Counted from the first letter of the stretch, positions 53,358 to 62,503 are shown. The stretch is DNA of 64,000 nucleotides from an uncultured Prevotellaceae bacterium (GCA_900318255.1 ONJX01000002.1:1-64000); one strand, 5' to 3'. Numbers and translations: made by a program. The notes: generated by a model from the letters alone, not told the origin.

Positions 53358-54380
53358 TTATATGTTTTCTATCGTCTGCCGCGCTTTGATGGCGTTGTCA
53401 CCGCGGTATTGCTGGTTGCCCAGCGAGTCGGTGACGATGATGGTGGGCGTTTTGTCAACCTGCAAACTCGCGATCTCTCCATTCATCATTGAGCCTGGCA
53501 CCCAATAGTGTTTCCAGGTGGTGCCGTCGCGGTGTGTGGCGTAGTACCATCCAGTGGAGTCGATGTCGAGGCTGATGTCCATCACCTGTGCCCGCGAGGG
53601 GTCAATCATCTTCATCTCTTCAAAGATCATGGTGCGCTCGCTGGTGCCCAGATCCCTGTCCCAGAAGAGAATTAGCGACGGCTTGTCGCCCTTGATGCTG
53701 GCCACGGCAAAGTCGCCCGAGCTCTGCTCAAGCATGTTTAGCGAGGTGATTTTTGTGGCAGGCTTCTTGCTCCTGGCTTTGAGCAGGTTGTAGCTTGCCA
53801 TGAGCGACTCGGGCTTGGCGCTGTCGTCGATTTTGCCGAGCAGTTTGTCGATGGCGTTGTCGTCGCTGGGGCTGTAGTCGAGCATCACCAGTGCAGTAGA
53901 GACAATGCTCTTGGGGTTGTCCTTTACGTAGTTCTCGATGGCGGTGTTCAGAGCCTGTGAGTTGGCACTCTTATACTCGGTTTTGTGCTTGACCATGAAG
54001 TCGTTATATTGCTCAGCCATCTCCGAGCCTTTCACACTGAGCTGGTAAGGCTCCAGAATCTTGCCCTTCACCTCCAGCTTGTCGCCTCCCGCCACAATGA
54101 GCTTGATGATGGGCACATTCATCCTGTTATACACCATCAGCAGCGACGGGTTAGAGCAATTACCCTCAACCTCAAAGGCATTGTTCTCGCATTTGGCCCA
54201 GTAATCGACGATGCCGCCGTCGGCCCCGCTATACACCACTTTCACCTGCTGTGAGCCAAGGCCTTGCAGCTCCACTGTCACCTTAAACGGCCTGTTCTCC
54301 TTCTTGCAGCCGCACATCACCGCCACCACCAGCACCAGGCAAGCCATTGCCAGCATGCGGTTTCTAAAGATTATTGTCAT
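53358..54380 (-). CDS. Lipoprotein with DUF4369-like and thioredoxin-like domains
   Basis: 340 residues. A lipobox ends at C25 (VMCGC), so the protein is probably anchored to a membrane facing the periplasm. The N-terminal beta-rich part (about 30-130) fits DUF4369, and the C-terminal part (PSLILFWDRDLGTSERTMIFEEM, then TPTIIVTDSLGNQQYRG) has a thioredoxin fold like Bacteroidota TlpA-type proteins. The CxxC active site is missing (WDRDLG), so it cannot act as a normal oxidoreductase. comM starts about 145 nt downstream on the same strand. Confidence 0.82.
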   Translation of the reverse strand: MTIIFRNRMLAMACLVLVVAVMCGCKKENRPFKVTVELQGLGSQQVKVVYSGADGGIVDYWAKCENNAFEVEGNCSNPSLLMVYNRMNVPIIKLIVAGGDKLEVKGKILEPYQLSVKGSEMAEQYNDFMVKHKTEYKSANSQALNTAIENYVKDNPKSIVSTALVMLDYSPSDDNAIDKLLGKIDDSAKPESLMASYNLLKARSKKPATKITSLNMLEQSSGDFAVASIKGDKPSLILFWDRDLGTSERTMIFEEMKMIDPSRAQVMDISLDIDSTGWYYATHRDGTTWKHYWVPGSMMNGEIASLQVDKTPTIIVTDSLGNQQYRGDNAIKARQTIENI

Positions 54381-54420
54381 AAAAATAATGTGTTTTAGTT
54401 CTATTTTTTGTTCTTGCTCG

Positions 54421-54451
54421 CAAAGGTAACGAAAACCACGTTAACGGCAAA
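54421..54451 (-). promoter_or_regulatory. Promoter of the lipoprotein gene
   Basis: Minus strand TTTG (54448-54451), 19 nt, TACCTTTG (54421-54428). Confidence 0.78.
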
Positions 54452-54623
54452 ATTGTTGCACTACTTTTGTGCGCAACAACACGATTTGCAAGAAAAAACG
54501 CGACACCAGCAAGAGCAGATTAATTGCCTACATGCAGCCGCCATGTGGCCATGATGTGTCACCCATAACTACCCGTTGAGCGTAACTATTCAGCGATTTT
54601 AGCTAGTAAAGGAATTCAGCCCC

Positions 54624-54755
54624 TGCGAGCGTCGAAGACGCTCACCACAATGAGTTTCATCAAGGACCAAGCTGCGAGGGTCTTCGACCCTCTGGCATGG
54701 TCTTTAAGATAAATAGCCTCTAACGAGGCACTTAGCGTCTTCGACGCAATCGCTA
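54624..54755. repeat. Short GC palindromes with a shared GTCGAAGACG/GTCTTCGAC core
   Basis: GAGCGTCGAAGACGCTC (54627-54643), GAGGGTCTTCGACCCTC (54676-54692) and GCGTCTTCGACGC (54738-54750) are three palindromes of the same type within 130 bases. They may be REP-like elements. The rest of 54452-54968 holds no gene that I can support. Confidence 0.6.
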
Positions 54756-54968
54756 CCATGTAACAATATTCTATAGTGTTTGTAATCAACCAATTGCAAT
54801 ATCGTGTTTTTTGTGCATGGGATTGTCTATGTTACCACTGTTTTATTTCTTAGGCTTGACCTAAGTGGGGGACTGAATAGTTCTCTGTTGAGTGGCGAAA
54901 ACAAAAAAGTTATTAACAAGTGGGTGTTTTTTGGGTGTTTTTCTTAGGACGGGGTGAATTAAAAGTTA

Positions 54969-54976
54969 TAATTTTG
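54969..54976 (+). promoter_or_regulatory. Candidate -7 box of the small lipoprotein gene
   Basis: TAATTTTG, 36 nt before the ATG at 55013. The -33 side is not clear. Confidence 0.5.
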
Positions 54977-55012
54977 CACTCTGAAAAAACACAAAACGAA
55001 GTAACACTTGAA

Positions 55013-55498
55013 ATGAAGCGAAAGAACATACTTTGGGGCTGGGCAATGCTTGTGGTGGCAATGATTTGCTGCTGGGCGTTCACCTCGTGTGGCGACGACA
55101 AGGCAAAGGATGAGCCCGCAAGTGGGCTGTTAGGAGCCTGGGAGTATCAAAAGGACCCTCAGGTGCTGGCACAGCTCGAGGCGATGCTGGTGGCGCAGAT
55201 GCAGCAGGACGGCACACTCACCCCCGAAAATATAGAGACTCTGAAAATCGTCAAACAGATTATCGCCACTGGCGACTTTGTAGTCTATTTCAAGGAGGAC
55301 GGTGAGGCGCGTCTCTACCTCTATGGCGAGAGTGGCCTGGGCGTCTTTGTCGCTGGCACGTGGCTGCTCACCGACAAGGCTCTGCTGCTGCAAGTTAGGG
55401 ACTTGACGCTGGCCGTGACAAATATCAAGCTCGATGGAACAACGATGACCTGCACGATAGGGGAGTTGCCGCTATCGTTCAAGAAATACAGAAGCTGA
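55013..55498 (+). CDS. Small lipoprotein, unknown
   Basis: 161 residues from MKRKNILWGWAML; an open frame starting at 54920 runs through the -7 box and is rejected. The signal peptide ends in a lipobox-like FTSCGDD (C26). The mature part, with GLLGAWEYQKDP and FVAGTWLLTDKALLLQV, resembles lipocalin-like/DUF-type small lipoproteins of Bacteroidota. No specific function assigned. Confidence 0.75.
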   Translation: MKRKNILWGWAMLVVAMICCWAFTSCGDDKAKDEPASGLLGAWEYQKDPQVLAQLEAMLVAQMQQDGTLTPENIETLKIVKQIIATGDFVVYFKEDGEARLYLYGESGLGVFVAGTWLLTDKALLLQVRDLTLAVTNIKLDGTTMTCTIGELPLSFKKYRS

Positions 55499-55514
55499 CA
55501 TTTTTTTATTCAAT

Positions 55515-55551
55515 GACAACGCATCTGCCCAAAATGAGCAGATGCGTTGTC
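55515..55551. terminator. Perfect 14-bp hairpin after the lipoprotein gene
   Basis: GACAACGCATCTGC pairs exactly with GCAGATGCGTTGTC over 9 nt; GCTTTT follows. A terminator is likely. Confidence 0.7.
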
Positions 55552-55568
55552 GCTTTTGAAATCGTTAA

Positions 55569-55816
55569 ACCCAAATCGGTCATTGGGCCGACGATATGTT
55601 GTTTTTTATTGTCTTTCATGTCATAACAGTTTTGTTTTGGATAAAATGCTCATGCTCGGAAAGTAGAGCAAGCTCAACTTTCTCTCGCTTAACCGCATTT
55701 TTGGCATCTTGTTGCAGATATTGTCTTGTCATAGCTCGCTATGTCTTCGTCAATATCTTTACAACCTGCTCAAAATAAAATCTGTTCTAACATAAATCCT
55801 AATGACCGATTCGGGT
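55569..55816. mobile_element. 248-bp element with 19-bp terminal inverted repeats
   Basis: ACCCAAATCGGTCATTGGG (55569-55587) and CCTAATGACCGATTCGGGT (55798-55816) are inverted copies with two mismatches. The interior has no long open frame but contains GAGCAAGCTC and other small palindromes. It could be a MITE-like element; no clear target duplication is seen. Confidence 0.55.
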
Positions 55817-55877
55817 CAAAACGCAAAAATTATGGATTTTTTTCTTTAATTATTCTTTTATTTTAAAATACAATGAC

Positions 55878-55885
55878 TAATTTTG
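55878..55885 (+). promoter_or_regulatory. Candidate -7 box of pckA
   Basis: TAATTTTG, with a leader of about 70 nt to the pckA ATG. The upstream T-rich sequence lacks an exact TTTG at 20 nt. Confidence 0.55.
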
Positions 55886-55958
55886 CGTTCTCAAATTGAT
55901 GTGAGGTTTATTAAAGAAGAAGAAACTTAACAATAACATAAATAATTACATTACAGCT

Positions 55959-57572
55959 ATGGCAAAATTTGATAAGTCAGTATTAGCGAAGTATGGCATC
56001 AACGATGTTCAGGAGGTGCTTTACAACCCCACCTATGAAGTGTTGTTCAACGAGGAGACCAAGGAAGGCCTTGAGGGCTTTGACGTAGGTCAGGAGACCG
56101 AGCTTGGCGCTATCAACGTGATGACCGGCATCTACACCGGCCGCTCGCCTAAGGACAAGTTCATCGTCATGGACGAGAACAGCAAGGACACCGTGTGGTG
56201 GACCACTCCTGAGTATCCTAACGACAACCACCCCGCCAGCCTTGAGACCTGGGCTGCCGTTAAAGACCTTGCCCGCAAGCAGTTGAGCGGCAAGCGCCTC
56301 TTTGTGGTTGACGGCTTCTGCGGCACTCACAAAGACACCCGCATGAAGGTGCGCTTCATCATGGAGGTGGCATGGCAGGCCCACTTCGTGACCAATATGT
56401 TTATCCGTCCTCAAAACGAGGCGGAGTTTGACCAGGAGCCCGACTTCATCGTCTATACCGCCAGCAAGGCTAAGGTGGATAACTACAAGGAGCTGGGTCT
56501 CAACAGCGAGACAGCAGTAGTCTTCAATGTCACCAGCAAGGAGCAAGTGATTCTCAACACCTGGTATGGTGGCGAGATGAAGAAAGGCCTCTTCTCGATG
56601 ATGAACTACTACCTGCCACTGAAGGGCATCGCCGCTATGCACTGCTCGGCCAACACCGACATGAACGGCGAGAACACCGCCATCTTCTTCGGCCTGAGCG
56701 GCACTGGCAAGACCACACTCTCTACCGACCCCAAGCGCAAACTCATTGGCGACGATGAGCACGGCTGGGACGACGAGGGCGTGTTCAACTTCGAGGGTGG
56801 CTGCTATGCCAAGGTTATCAACCTCGACAAGGAGAGCGAGCCCGACATCTACAACGCCATCCACCGCGACGCGCTGCTTGAGAACGTTACCGTTGACGAC
56901 GCTGGCAAGATTGACTTTGCCGACAAGAGCGTGACCGAGAACACCCGCGTGTCTTACCCCATCTACCACATCAAGAACATCGTGCGCCCATTCAGCCACG
57001 GTCCCGCCGCTAAGCAGGTGATTTTCTTGAGTGCCGACGCCTTTGGCGTGCTGCCTCCAGTGTCGATCCTGACTCCCGAGCAGACCAAGTACTACTTCCT
57101 GAGTGGCTTCACCGCCAAGCTGGCAGGCACCGAGCGCGGCATCACCGAGCCCACTCCCACCTTCAGCGCATGCTTTGGCCAGGCGTTCCTTGAGCTGCAC
57201 CCCACAAAATATGCCGAGGAGCTCGTTAAGCGCATGCAGGCTAGTGGCGCCAAGGCCTATCTGGTGAACACTGGCTGGAACGGCACTGGCAAGCGCATCT
57301 CGATTCGCGACACACGCGGCATCATCGACGCTATCCTCAACCATAGCATCGACAACGCCCCCACCAAGGAGATTCCTTACTTCAACTTCACCGTGCCCAC
57401 TCAACTCGAGGGCGTTGACCCCGCCATTCTCGATCCACGCGACACTTACGCTAATCCCGCCGAGTGGGAGGAGAAAGCTAAAGACCTCGCCAGCCGCTTC
57501 ATCAAGAACTTTGCTAAGTATGAGAGCAACGAGGCCGGCAAGGCTCTCGTGGCTGCAGGTCCACAACTTTAA
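55959..57572 (+). CDS. pckA: ATP-dependent phosphoenolpyruvate carboxykinase
   Basis: 537 residues, normal length. GLSGTGKTT (245-253) is the kinase-1a P-loop, followed by [16 protein letters not shown] (kinase-2/metal site), TGRSPKDKF near 59 for substrate, and [17 protein letters not shown]. It interconverts oxaloacetate and PEP with ATP; in Bacteroidota it commonly runs toward oxaloacetate during succinate formation. Codon use is strongly biased, as for a highly expressed gene, and gives a long false open frame on the other strand. Confidence 0.97.
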   Translation: MAKFDKSVLAKYGINDVQEVLYNPTYEVLFNEETKEGLEGFDVGQETELGAINVMTGIYTGRSPKDKFIVMDENSKDTVWWTTPEYPNDNHPASLETWAAVKDLARKQLSGKRLFVVDGFCGTHKDTRMKVRFIMEVAWQAHFVTNMFIRPQNEAEFDQEPDFIVYTASKAKVDNYKELGLNSETAVVFNVTSKEQVILNTWYGGEMKKGLFSMMNYYLPLKGIAAMHCSANTDMNGENTAIFFGLSGTGKTTLSTDPKRKLIGDDEHGWDDEGVFNFEGGCYAKVINLDKESEPDIYNAIHRDALLENVTVDDAGKIDFADKSVTENTRVSYPIYHIKNIVRPFSHGPAAKQVIFLSADAFGVLPPVSILTPEQTKYYFLSGFTAKLAGTERGITEPTPTFSACFGQAFLELHPTKYAEELVKRMQASGAKAYLVNTGWNGTGKRISIRDTRGIIDAILNHSIDNAPTKEIPYFNFTVPTQLEGVDPAILDPRDTYANPAEWEEKAKDLASRFIKNFAKYESNEAGKALVAAGPQL

Positions 57573-57665
57573 GACTGCTTGAGCTGAGCGTTTAGGGTTG
57601 CTGCAATTCTAGCAGCTTTCCCTAGTAGCAAGAGTAGTATTTTTGTTTCATAATTTTTTTAAGTT

Positions 57666-57710
57666 CAATCGCCACGTCCCGGCAACGGGAGCTGTGGCGA
57701 TTGTTTTTTA
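57666..57710 (+). terminator. Terminator of pckA
   Basis: CAATCGCCAC (57666-57675) pairs with GTGGCGATTG (57694-57703), with an inner TCCCG/CGGGA stem, followed by six T residues. Confidence 0.92.
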
Positions 57711-57714
57711 TAAG

Positions 57715-58065
57715 CGGACTCCACTTTAAAAAAACGGCGAATTATGCGAATTAAACTAATTTTTTTGCTCCTGAAAACCGATGCGTAGAGTGATAAAGGT
57801 TAGAGATGAGTGTTAAGTGGTGAGACTGCGTGAGCTGCGCCCCACGTTGCGCCCCTCTGCGAGGAGCTTACGTGGTATTTCTTATAAATTTACTCCTATG
57901 TGGTAATCGCCTCTTAGAGGCTAACAGCCACATCGATAAGCAAGTGACACATCAATAACTTGAGAATAAACGGCTGATTCATCTGAACTGTCTGATTAAA
58001 ACCACTGCTTATTCGCTTAATTCGTAAAATTCGCCGTTTTTAATTTTTTAAAGCGGACTCAGTTA
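57715..58065. mobile_element. MITE-like element with long imperfect inverted ends
   Basis: The left end (GGACTCCACTTTAAAAAAAC, then GGCGAATTATGCGAATTAA) is the inverse of the right end (TTAATTCGTAAAATTCGCCG, then TTTTTTAAAGCGGACTC). The interior of about 250 bases has no gene. One end recurs at 27140-27201. A small non-autonomous element is likely. Confidence 0.65.
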
Positions 58066-58190
58066 GCCGTTAATCTTTGCCGCAGCGGCGTGACGGCGAG
58101 AAAATGAAAGTTCGACGACAATGTTTCGGGACATTACCCTATAACAGAGTCGTCGAACTCTCTAGTTTGTGTAGCGCACTTATTGCTGCT

Positions 58191-58358
58191 TTACTTGACG
58201 ATTACCTTCTTGCCGTGGTGGATGTAGATGCCAGCGGGCAGGTTGGTAGCGGTGGTGAAGCGCTGTCCCATCATGTTATAGTAAGCGTCGTCGCCAGTGG
58301 TTGCCTGGTCGCTGCTGATGGTGGTGATGGCTGTGGGCAGTTGCCAGTACACGATATT
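58191..58358 (-). pseudogene. C-terminal fragment of a secreted protein
   Basis: A 55-codon open frame without a start ends DDAYYNMMGQRF, then LPAGIYIHHGKKVIVK and stop. This matches the C-terminal signal region typical of Bacteroidota secreted proteins (GQRV...LPxGIYI...GKKxxV). An in-frame stop precedes it, so the main body of the gene is gone. Confidence 0.75.
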
Positions 58359-58372
58359 TCAATTACACGCAA

Positions 58373-59926
58373 TTATTTAGCCACTTTCTCGAGGCGCTTG
58401 AGCATTGAGAACATGAAGATTGCAGCAATGACACACAAGGCGATGAGAATAGCCCAGTTATACATGAGCGGAATTTTGTTCCACAGCATTGATGGAATAG
58501 AGCTCAAGTAGTTGCCAATGGCGGTGGCGACAAACCAGCCTCCCATCATCAGGCCCTTGTACTTGGGTGGTGCCACTTTCGACACAAAGCTGATGCCCAT
58601 GGGTGAGAGGAACAGCTCGGCGATGGTGAGTGTGAAGTAGGTGCCTATGAGCCACGAGGGCGACAACACGCTCTGAGTGCCATCACCTAAGTCCATGGGA
58701 GATGTGAGGCCTATAGATGCAAGAGTTATAACTCCAAACCCCACTGCGGCCAGGAGCATACCCCAAGCAATGCGGGCAGGGGCACTAATGGCATGATTGC
58801 GTGCTGCCAGGACACCGAAAAAGAGGATGCTAAACGGTGTTAGAGCCACTACAAAGAATGGGTTGAACTGCTGGAAATCGCTTGGCTGTGCCATGGTGGG
58901 GTCGTCCATTCCCAAGAACAAGCCTATGGCTATAGCCACAAGTGCTATTGTGGATACTCCACAAATGATGCGTGTTTTTTTCTTCTCGCTTTGGAATGTG
59001 GCAAAACCAGTGTAGATGGCAAGGGCAATTAATGCTAACGAGAAAATGTTGAACCACATGCGCATACCTCCCGAGATGGAGAGATTGGTGTATTTCTTGG
59101 CAAAGAAGGTAAGCGCCGAGCCATTCTGGTGGAAAGCCATCCAGAAGAAGATTACCACGGCAAACACGAGCAGCAGTGCCGTGATGCGTTCTCTGGTCTG
59201 AGCTGGTGTGAGTTCTTCCACATTAGAATTATTGTCTTCTTTAGCCTGCTTGGCAGTCTTCATAGCGTGTTTGAACCAGCTCTTGCAGGCAAAATAGATG
59301 ACAGCACTTAACACAAGCGACACACAAGCCACACCAAAGCACAGCCCATAACCTCCATACAGGGCTTGGAGATAGTCGGGCGAGACATTGGCGGCATCGT
59401 AGGTGAAGCCATAGTTGGCAAGATATTGATTAGTAATCCACTTTGCCATCGACGGCGCAAACATTGCGCCAATGTTGATGGCCATGTAGAACAGTGAGAA
59501 GGCGTCGTCGCGGCGGTCGGCAAACTTGGGGTCATCATAGAGATTACCTATCATTACTTGCAGGTTGCCTTTAAACAGACCGGTGCCTATTGACACACAG
59601 GCCAGGCCAGCATACATGCTCACCAGTCCCACCGTGTCGGGGGCTGTGGGAATCGCCAGTCCCAGGTAGCCTAAGAACATTGTCAACATTCCTATGGTCA
59701 CACACTTGCCATAGCCAATTTTGTCGGCCAGCATGCCACCAAAGAGGGGTGCAAAGTAAACCACAGCAAGGAAAATGGCATAGACCTGTCCAGCCTGAGC
59801 CTCGCTCCATCCAAATTTTGCCTGCATAAACAGGGCAAAAATCGCAAGCATCGTGTAGTAGCCAAAGCGTTCGCCGGTGTTGGCAAGCGCCAGGGCAAAT
59901 AGTCCTTTTGGTTGATTTTTGAACAT
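58373..59926 (-). CDS. POT/PTR family proton-peptide symporter (1)
   Basis: 517 residues with 12-14 membrane segments. The family signatures are GERFGYYTMLAIFALFM near 18-34 (ExxER region), GGMLADKIGYGK, and the PTR2 motif FSLFYMAINIGAMFAP near 145-160. It imports di- and tripeptides across the inner membrane with protons. A paralogue lies 209 nt upstream on the same strand. The C-terminus KRLEKVAK is shared by both. Confidence 0.93.
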   Translation of the reverse strand: MFKNQPKGLFALALANTGERFGYYTMLAIFALFMQAKFGWSEAQAGQVYAIFLAVVYFAPLFGGMLADKIGYGKCVTIGMLTMFLGYLGLAIPTAPDTVGLVSMYAGLACVSIGTGLFKGNLQVMIGNLYDDPKFADRRDDAFSLFYMAINIGAMFAPSMAKWITNQYLANYGFTYDAANVSPDYLQALYGGYGLCFGVACVSLVLSAVIYFACKSWFKHAMKTAKQAKEDNNSNVEELTPAQTRERITALLLVFAVVIFFWMAFHQNGSALTFFAKKYTNLSISGGMRMWFNIFSLALIALAIYTGFATFQSEKKKTRIICGVSTIALVAIAIGLFLGMDDPTMAQPSDFQQFNPFFVVALTPFSILFFGVLAARNHAISAPARIAWGMLLAAVGFGVITLASIGLTSPMDLGDGTQSVLSPSWLIGTYFTLTIAELFLSPMGISFVSKVAPPKYKGLMMGGWFVATAIGNYLSSIPSMLWNKIPLMYNWAILIALCVIAAIFMFSMLKRLEKVAK

Positions 59927-59960
59927 AACTTGATTGTTGTTATTTCTATTAAAATTAATC

Positions 59961-60024
59961 TGGTTTATTTACCATAAACCGTCTAAATCTGTCAAAAAAA
60001 GGAGATTTAGCTGGTTTATGGTAA
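59961..60024 (-). promoter_or_regulatory. Competing hairpins upstream of POT gene (1)
   Basis: TTACCATAAACC...CTAAATCT (59969-59990) pairs with AGATTTAG..GGTTTATGGTAA (60003-60024), 20 of 22 bases. The middle ATAAACC (59974-59980) can also pair with GGTTTAT at 59962-59968, so two structures exclude each other. An attenuator-like or operator role is possible. Confidence 0.5.
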
Positions 60025-60057
60025 GTGACCTGCTGTTTTGGGGTGGGGAGAGTGTAA

Positions 60058-60108
60058 AAAACGAGGGGAAAGTGTCATGTGCTAAAGCACAGCAGATTTT
60101 CCCCTCGT
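60058..60108 (-). terminator. Terminator of POT gene (2)
   Basis: AAACGAGGGGAAA pairs with TTTCCCCTCGTTT around an inner TGTGCTAAAGCACA hairpin; on the minus strand T residues follow. It lies past the stop at 60136. Confidence 0.85.
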
Positions 60109-60135
60109 TTCTATGAGTTGTTGCAACTATTGTGG

Positions 60136-61797
60136 TTATTTAGTGACTTTTTCGAGCCACTTCACCATTCCCAGCATCACGCACATCGAGATGAGGCAGA
60201 AGGCGGCAAACACTGCCCAGCATTGCCACTGATGTGGGAACTTGTTGAGCATCGTCACACCCAGAGCGATAAAGAGGTTGCCTATAGCTGTAGCACACAA
60301 CCATAAGCCCTGGCAGATGCCTTGCAGGTGGGTGGGGGCAATCTTCGACACGAACGACAGGCCAAGTGGGGAAATGAACAACTCGGCAACGGTGAGGAAG
60401 AAATAGGTGACAATGAGCACCCAGGGGCCAGCCTTGATTGAATCTTTCATGGCTTCGGGCAGGCTCTTGAACTCTTCGCCCGAGGGATAGCCGTTAGTGG
60501 CGGCGATTGCGATAAGGAAGAGATAAGCACAGGCTGCTACAAACATACCCAATGCAATCTTGCGAGGAGTGGAGATTTCCTTGCCCTTGTGAGCCAGCGC
60601 GCCAAATATCATCATAATGATGGGTGTGAGCACAATCACAAAGAATGGGTTGATGCATTGCCATATCTCGGGGGCTATAGAGCTAGTGTTACAGAAGTCA
60701 CGAGCAAACACCGAGAGCGACTGACCATTCTGGTGGAACGAGAACCAGAAGAACACTGCCACGCCAAGCACTGCAAACAGGGCATACATGCGTTGCCTTA
60801 TTTCCTTAGCGTCGGCAGTAACTTGCTCCTTGCTCACTGTTGCCTCTTTTACTTTCTTGATGGGGTTGGGCAGAGCCTTGCGAGTGGCCACGAAGATGAA
60901 GAATGATATGAGCATGGCTAGAGCCGATGCAATAAACGAGTAGTGCACACCAGTGTTGAAGCTCTCAAGATAGCTGGTGCAGAAGGTGGCGATGTCGCCC
61001 ACCTGGCCACCGTCGATGATTGAACTTTGCGCCAGGGTGTTGAGGTTTTCCATGTCATCGCCCTTGAGTGTGCCGCTCAAGAAGCCGTGGCACAAGCGAG
61101 GAAGGTCGGCATTATAGATGAAGCCATCGAGCTTGAGCATTGCGCTGCGCAGCAGTGGTGCCACGAAGGGCGCAATCACGCCGCCAATGTTGATGAACAC
61201 ATAGAAGATTTGGAAACCACTGTCGCGACGCGACTTGGCGATGGCAAGTTCCTCGGGTCCTTTCTTGGCAGCTTCGGCCTCATAGTTGTCATACATCTGT
61301 CCTACGATAGCTTGCAGGTTGCCCTTGAACAGGCCATTGCCGGCAGCAATCAGCAGCAGTGCGAAACAGGTTAACACGAGTATCCATGTGGGAACTGCGC
61401 CAGGGTTGCCGCCAAACACGGGTACCGACAGTATTATATAACCCGTTGCCATGACGATGAGACCAGCCATGATAGTGCCTTTGAAGTTTTGCAGCTTGTC
61501 GGCAACCATTCCACCAGGAAGGCTGAGCACGTAAATGAGGAAATAGAACACGGCATAAATCCAGCCGGCAGCGTCATCGCTAATGCCAAACTTTGAACAC
61601 AAGAAAAGCAGCAGCACTGCATTCATGATGTAGTAGCCAAATCGCTCGCCCATGTTTGACAGAGCTGCCGAGATAAGGCCTTTGGGGTGTTTTCTTTTTG
61701 CCTCAATTACATAGTAAACGAGGAAAGGTACAACCACAACTAAAATCGCAAGTAGCATGGCAACCATGCGATTGTTGTTCCATAGATCTTGTAACAT
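60136..61797 (-). CDS. POT/PTR family proton-peptide symporter (2)
   Basis: 553 residues. An extra N-terminal membrane segment (MVAMLLAILVVVVPFLVYYVI) precedes NMGERFGYYIMNAVLLLFL; PTR2 motif FQIFYVFINIGGVIAPFVAP is near 200. It has a larger loop around residues 225-275 than symporter (1). The two are clearly paralogous but diverged, so different peptide ranges are likely. The 8-bp tandem repeat at 61833-61880 lies 36 nt before its start. Confidence 0.92.
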   Translation of the reverse strand: MLQDLWNNNRMVAMLLAILVVVVPFLVYYVIEAKRKHPKGLISAALSNMGERFGYYIMNAVLLLFLCSKFGISDDAAGWIYAVFYFLIYVLSLPGGMVADKLQNFKGTIMAGLIVMATGYIILSVPVFGGNPGAVPTWILVLTCFALLLIAAGNGLFKGNLQAIVGQMYDNYEAEAAKKGPEELAIAKSRRDSGFQIFYVFINIGGVIAPFVAPLLRSAMLKLDGFIYNADLPRLCHGFLSGTLKGDDMENLNTLAQSSIIDGGQVGDIATFCTSYLESFNTGVHYSFIASALAMLISFFIFVATRKALPNPIKKVKEATVSKEQVTADAKEIRQRMYALFAVLGVAVFFWFSFHQNGQSLSVFARDFCNTSSIAPEIWQCINPFFVIVLTPIIMMIFGALAHKGKEISTPRKIALGMFVAACAYLFLIAIAATNGYPSGEEFKSLPEAMKDSIKAGPWVLIVTYFFLTVAELFISPLGLSFVSKIAPTHLQGICQGLWLCATAIGNLFIALGVTMLNKFPHQWQCWAVFAAFCLISMCVMLGMVKWLEKVTK

Positions 61798-61832
61798 AAT
61801 TAGTTAATAGTTTTTTAAGTTAATATGATTTT

Positions 61833-61880
61833 TAGTAGAATAGTAGAATAGTAGAATAGTAGAGTAGTGGAATAGTATAA
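61833..61880. repeat. Six tandem copies of an 8-bp unit
   Basis: Units of TAGTAGAA at 61833, 61841, 61849, then variants TAGTAGAG, TAGTGGAA and TAGTATAA. Located in the gap between sufE and POT gene (2), in the expected promoter region of the transporter. Confidence 0.85.
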
Positions 61881-61891
61881 TTGTGGTAGAT

Positions 61892-62317
61892 TTATGCTTT
61901 GTGCATTGCGAAGGCCATGGCATAGGCTCGCATGTTCTTGAGCATGGAGAGCAGGCCGTTGCTGCGGGTGGGGGAGAGGTGCTCGCGCAGCCCTATGCGG
62001 TCGATGAAGTAGAGGTCGGCATCGACGATGTCTTGTGGTCGTTGTCCCGAGAGCACGCGTATGAGCAGCGCCACGATGCCCTTGACGATGATGGCGTCGC
62101 TGTCGGCGCGGTAGGTGACCACTCCGTCATGGTATTGCGCGTCGAGCCACAGTCGGCTTTGGCATCCGTCTATCAGGTTGTCGGGCGTCTTGAGGCTCTC
62201 GTCGAGCGCGTCGAGCCCGTTGCCCAGCTCAATGATGTAAGCATAGCGGTCCATCCAGTCGTCCATGCCGCTGAACTCGTCGATTATCTCGTCTTGAATT
62301 TGGTTTATTTCGGTCAT
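61892..62317 (-). CDS. sufE: Cysteine desulfuration protein SufE
   Basis: 141 residues, normal length. The active cysteine C52 lies in DGCQSRLWL; the family pattern of an N-terminal helix and MDRYAYIIELG is present. SufE takes sulfur from SufS and passes it to the SufBCD iron-sulfur scaffold. No other suf gene is in the window. Confidence 0.93.
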   Translation of the reverse strand: MTEINQIQDEIIDEFSGMDDWMDRYAYIIELGNGLDALDESLKTPDNLIDGCQSRLWLDAQYHDGVVTYRADSDAIIVKGIVALLIRVLSGQRPQDIVDADLYFIDRIGLREHLSPTRSNGLLSMLKNMRAYAMAFAMHKA

Positions 62318-62345
62318 TATATAATAGTAAGGTGTATAAATCGGT

Positions 62346-62376
62346 CAAAATTACTCAAAATTTTGGTTTCTCGCAA
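62346..62376 (-). promoter_or_regulatory. Promoter of sufE
   Basis: Minus strand TTG (62374-62376), 20 nt, TAATTTTG (62346-62353), about 30 nt before the start codon. Confidence 0.78.
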
Positions 62377-62439
62377 CATTTTGTTGAAAAAAGTGCCCTC
62401 TGGGTGCTGTTGTGTGTTGTTATTCGCCACTATTGAAAA

Positions 62440-62480
62440 AACCAAGGTGCTGAGTCCTAATGGAGTCAGCACCTTGAAAA
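62440..62480 (-). terminator. Terminator of the PpiD/SurA-like gene
   Basis: CAAGGTGCTGA (62443-62453) pairs with TCAGCACCTTG (62466-62476); on the minus strand GGTTTTTTC follows. Confidence 0.9.
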
Positions 62481-62503
62481 ATTTAAAAGATTATGTGTGT
62501 GTG

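Noticed and set aside
55983..57566. 527-codon open frame opposite pckA
   Set aside because: Antisense shadow of a strongly codon-biased gene; the sense protein has all PEP carboxykinase motifs.
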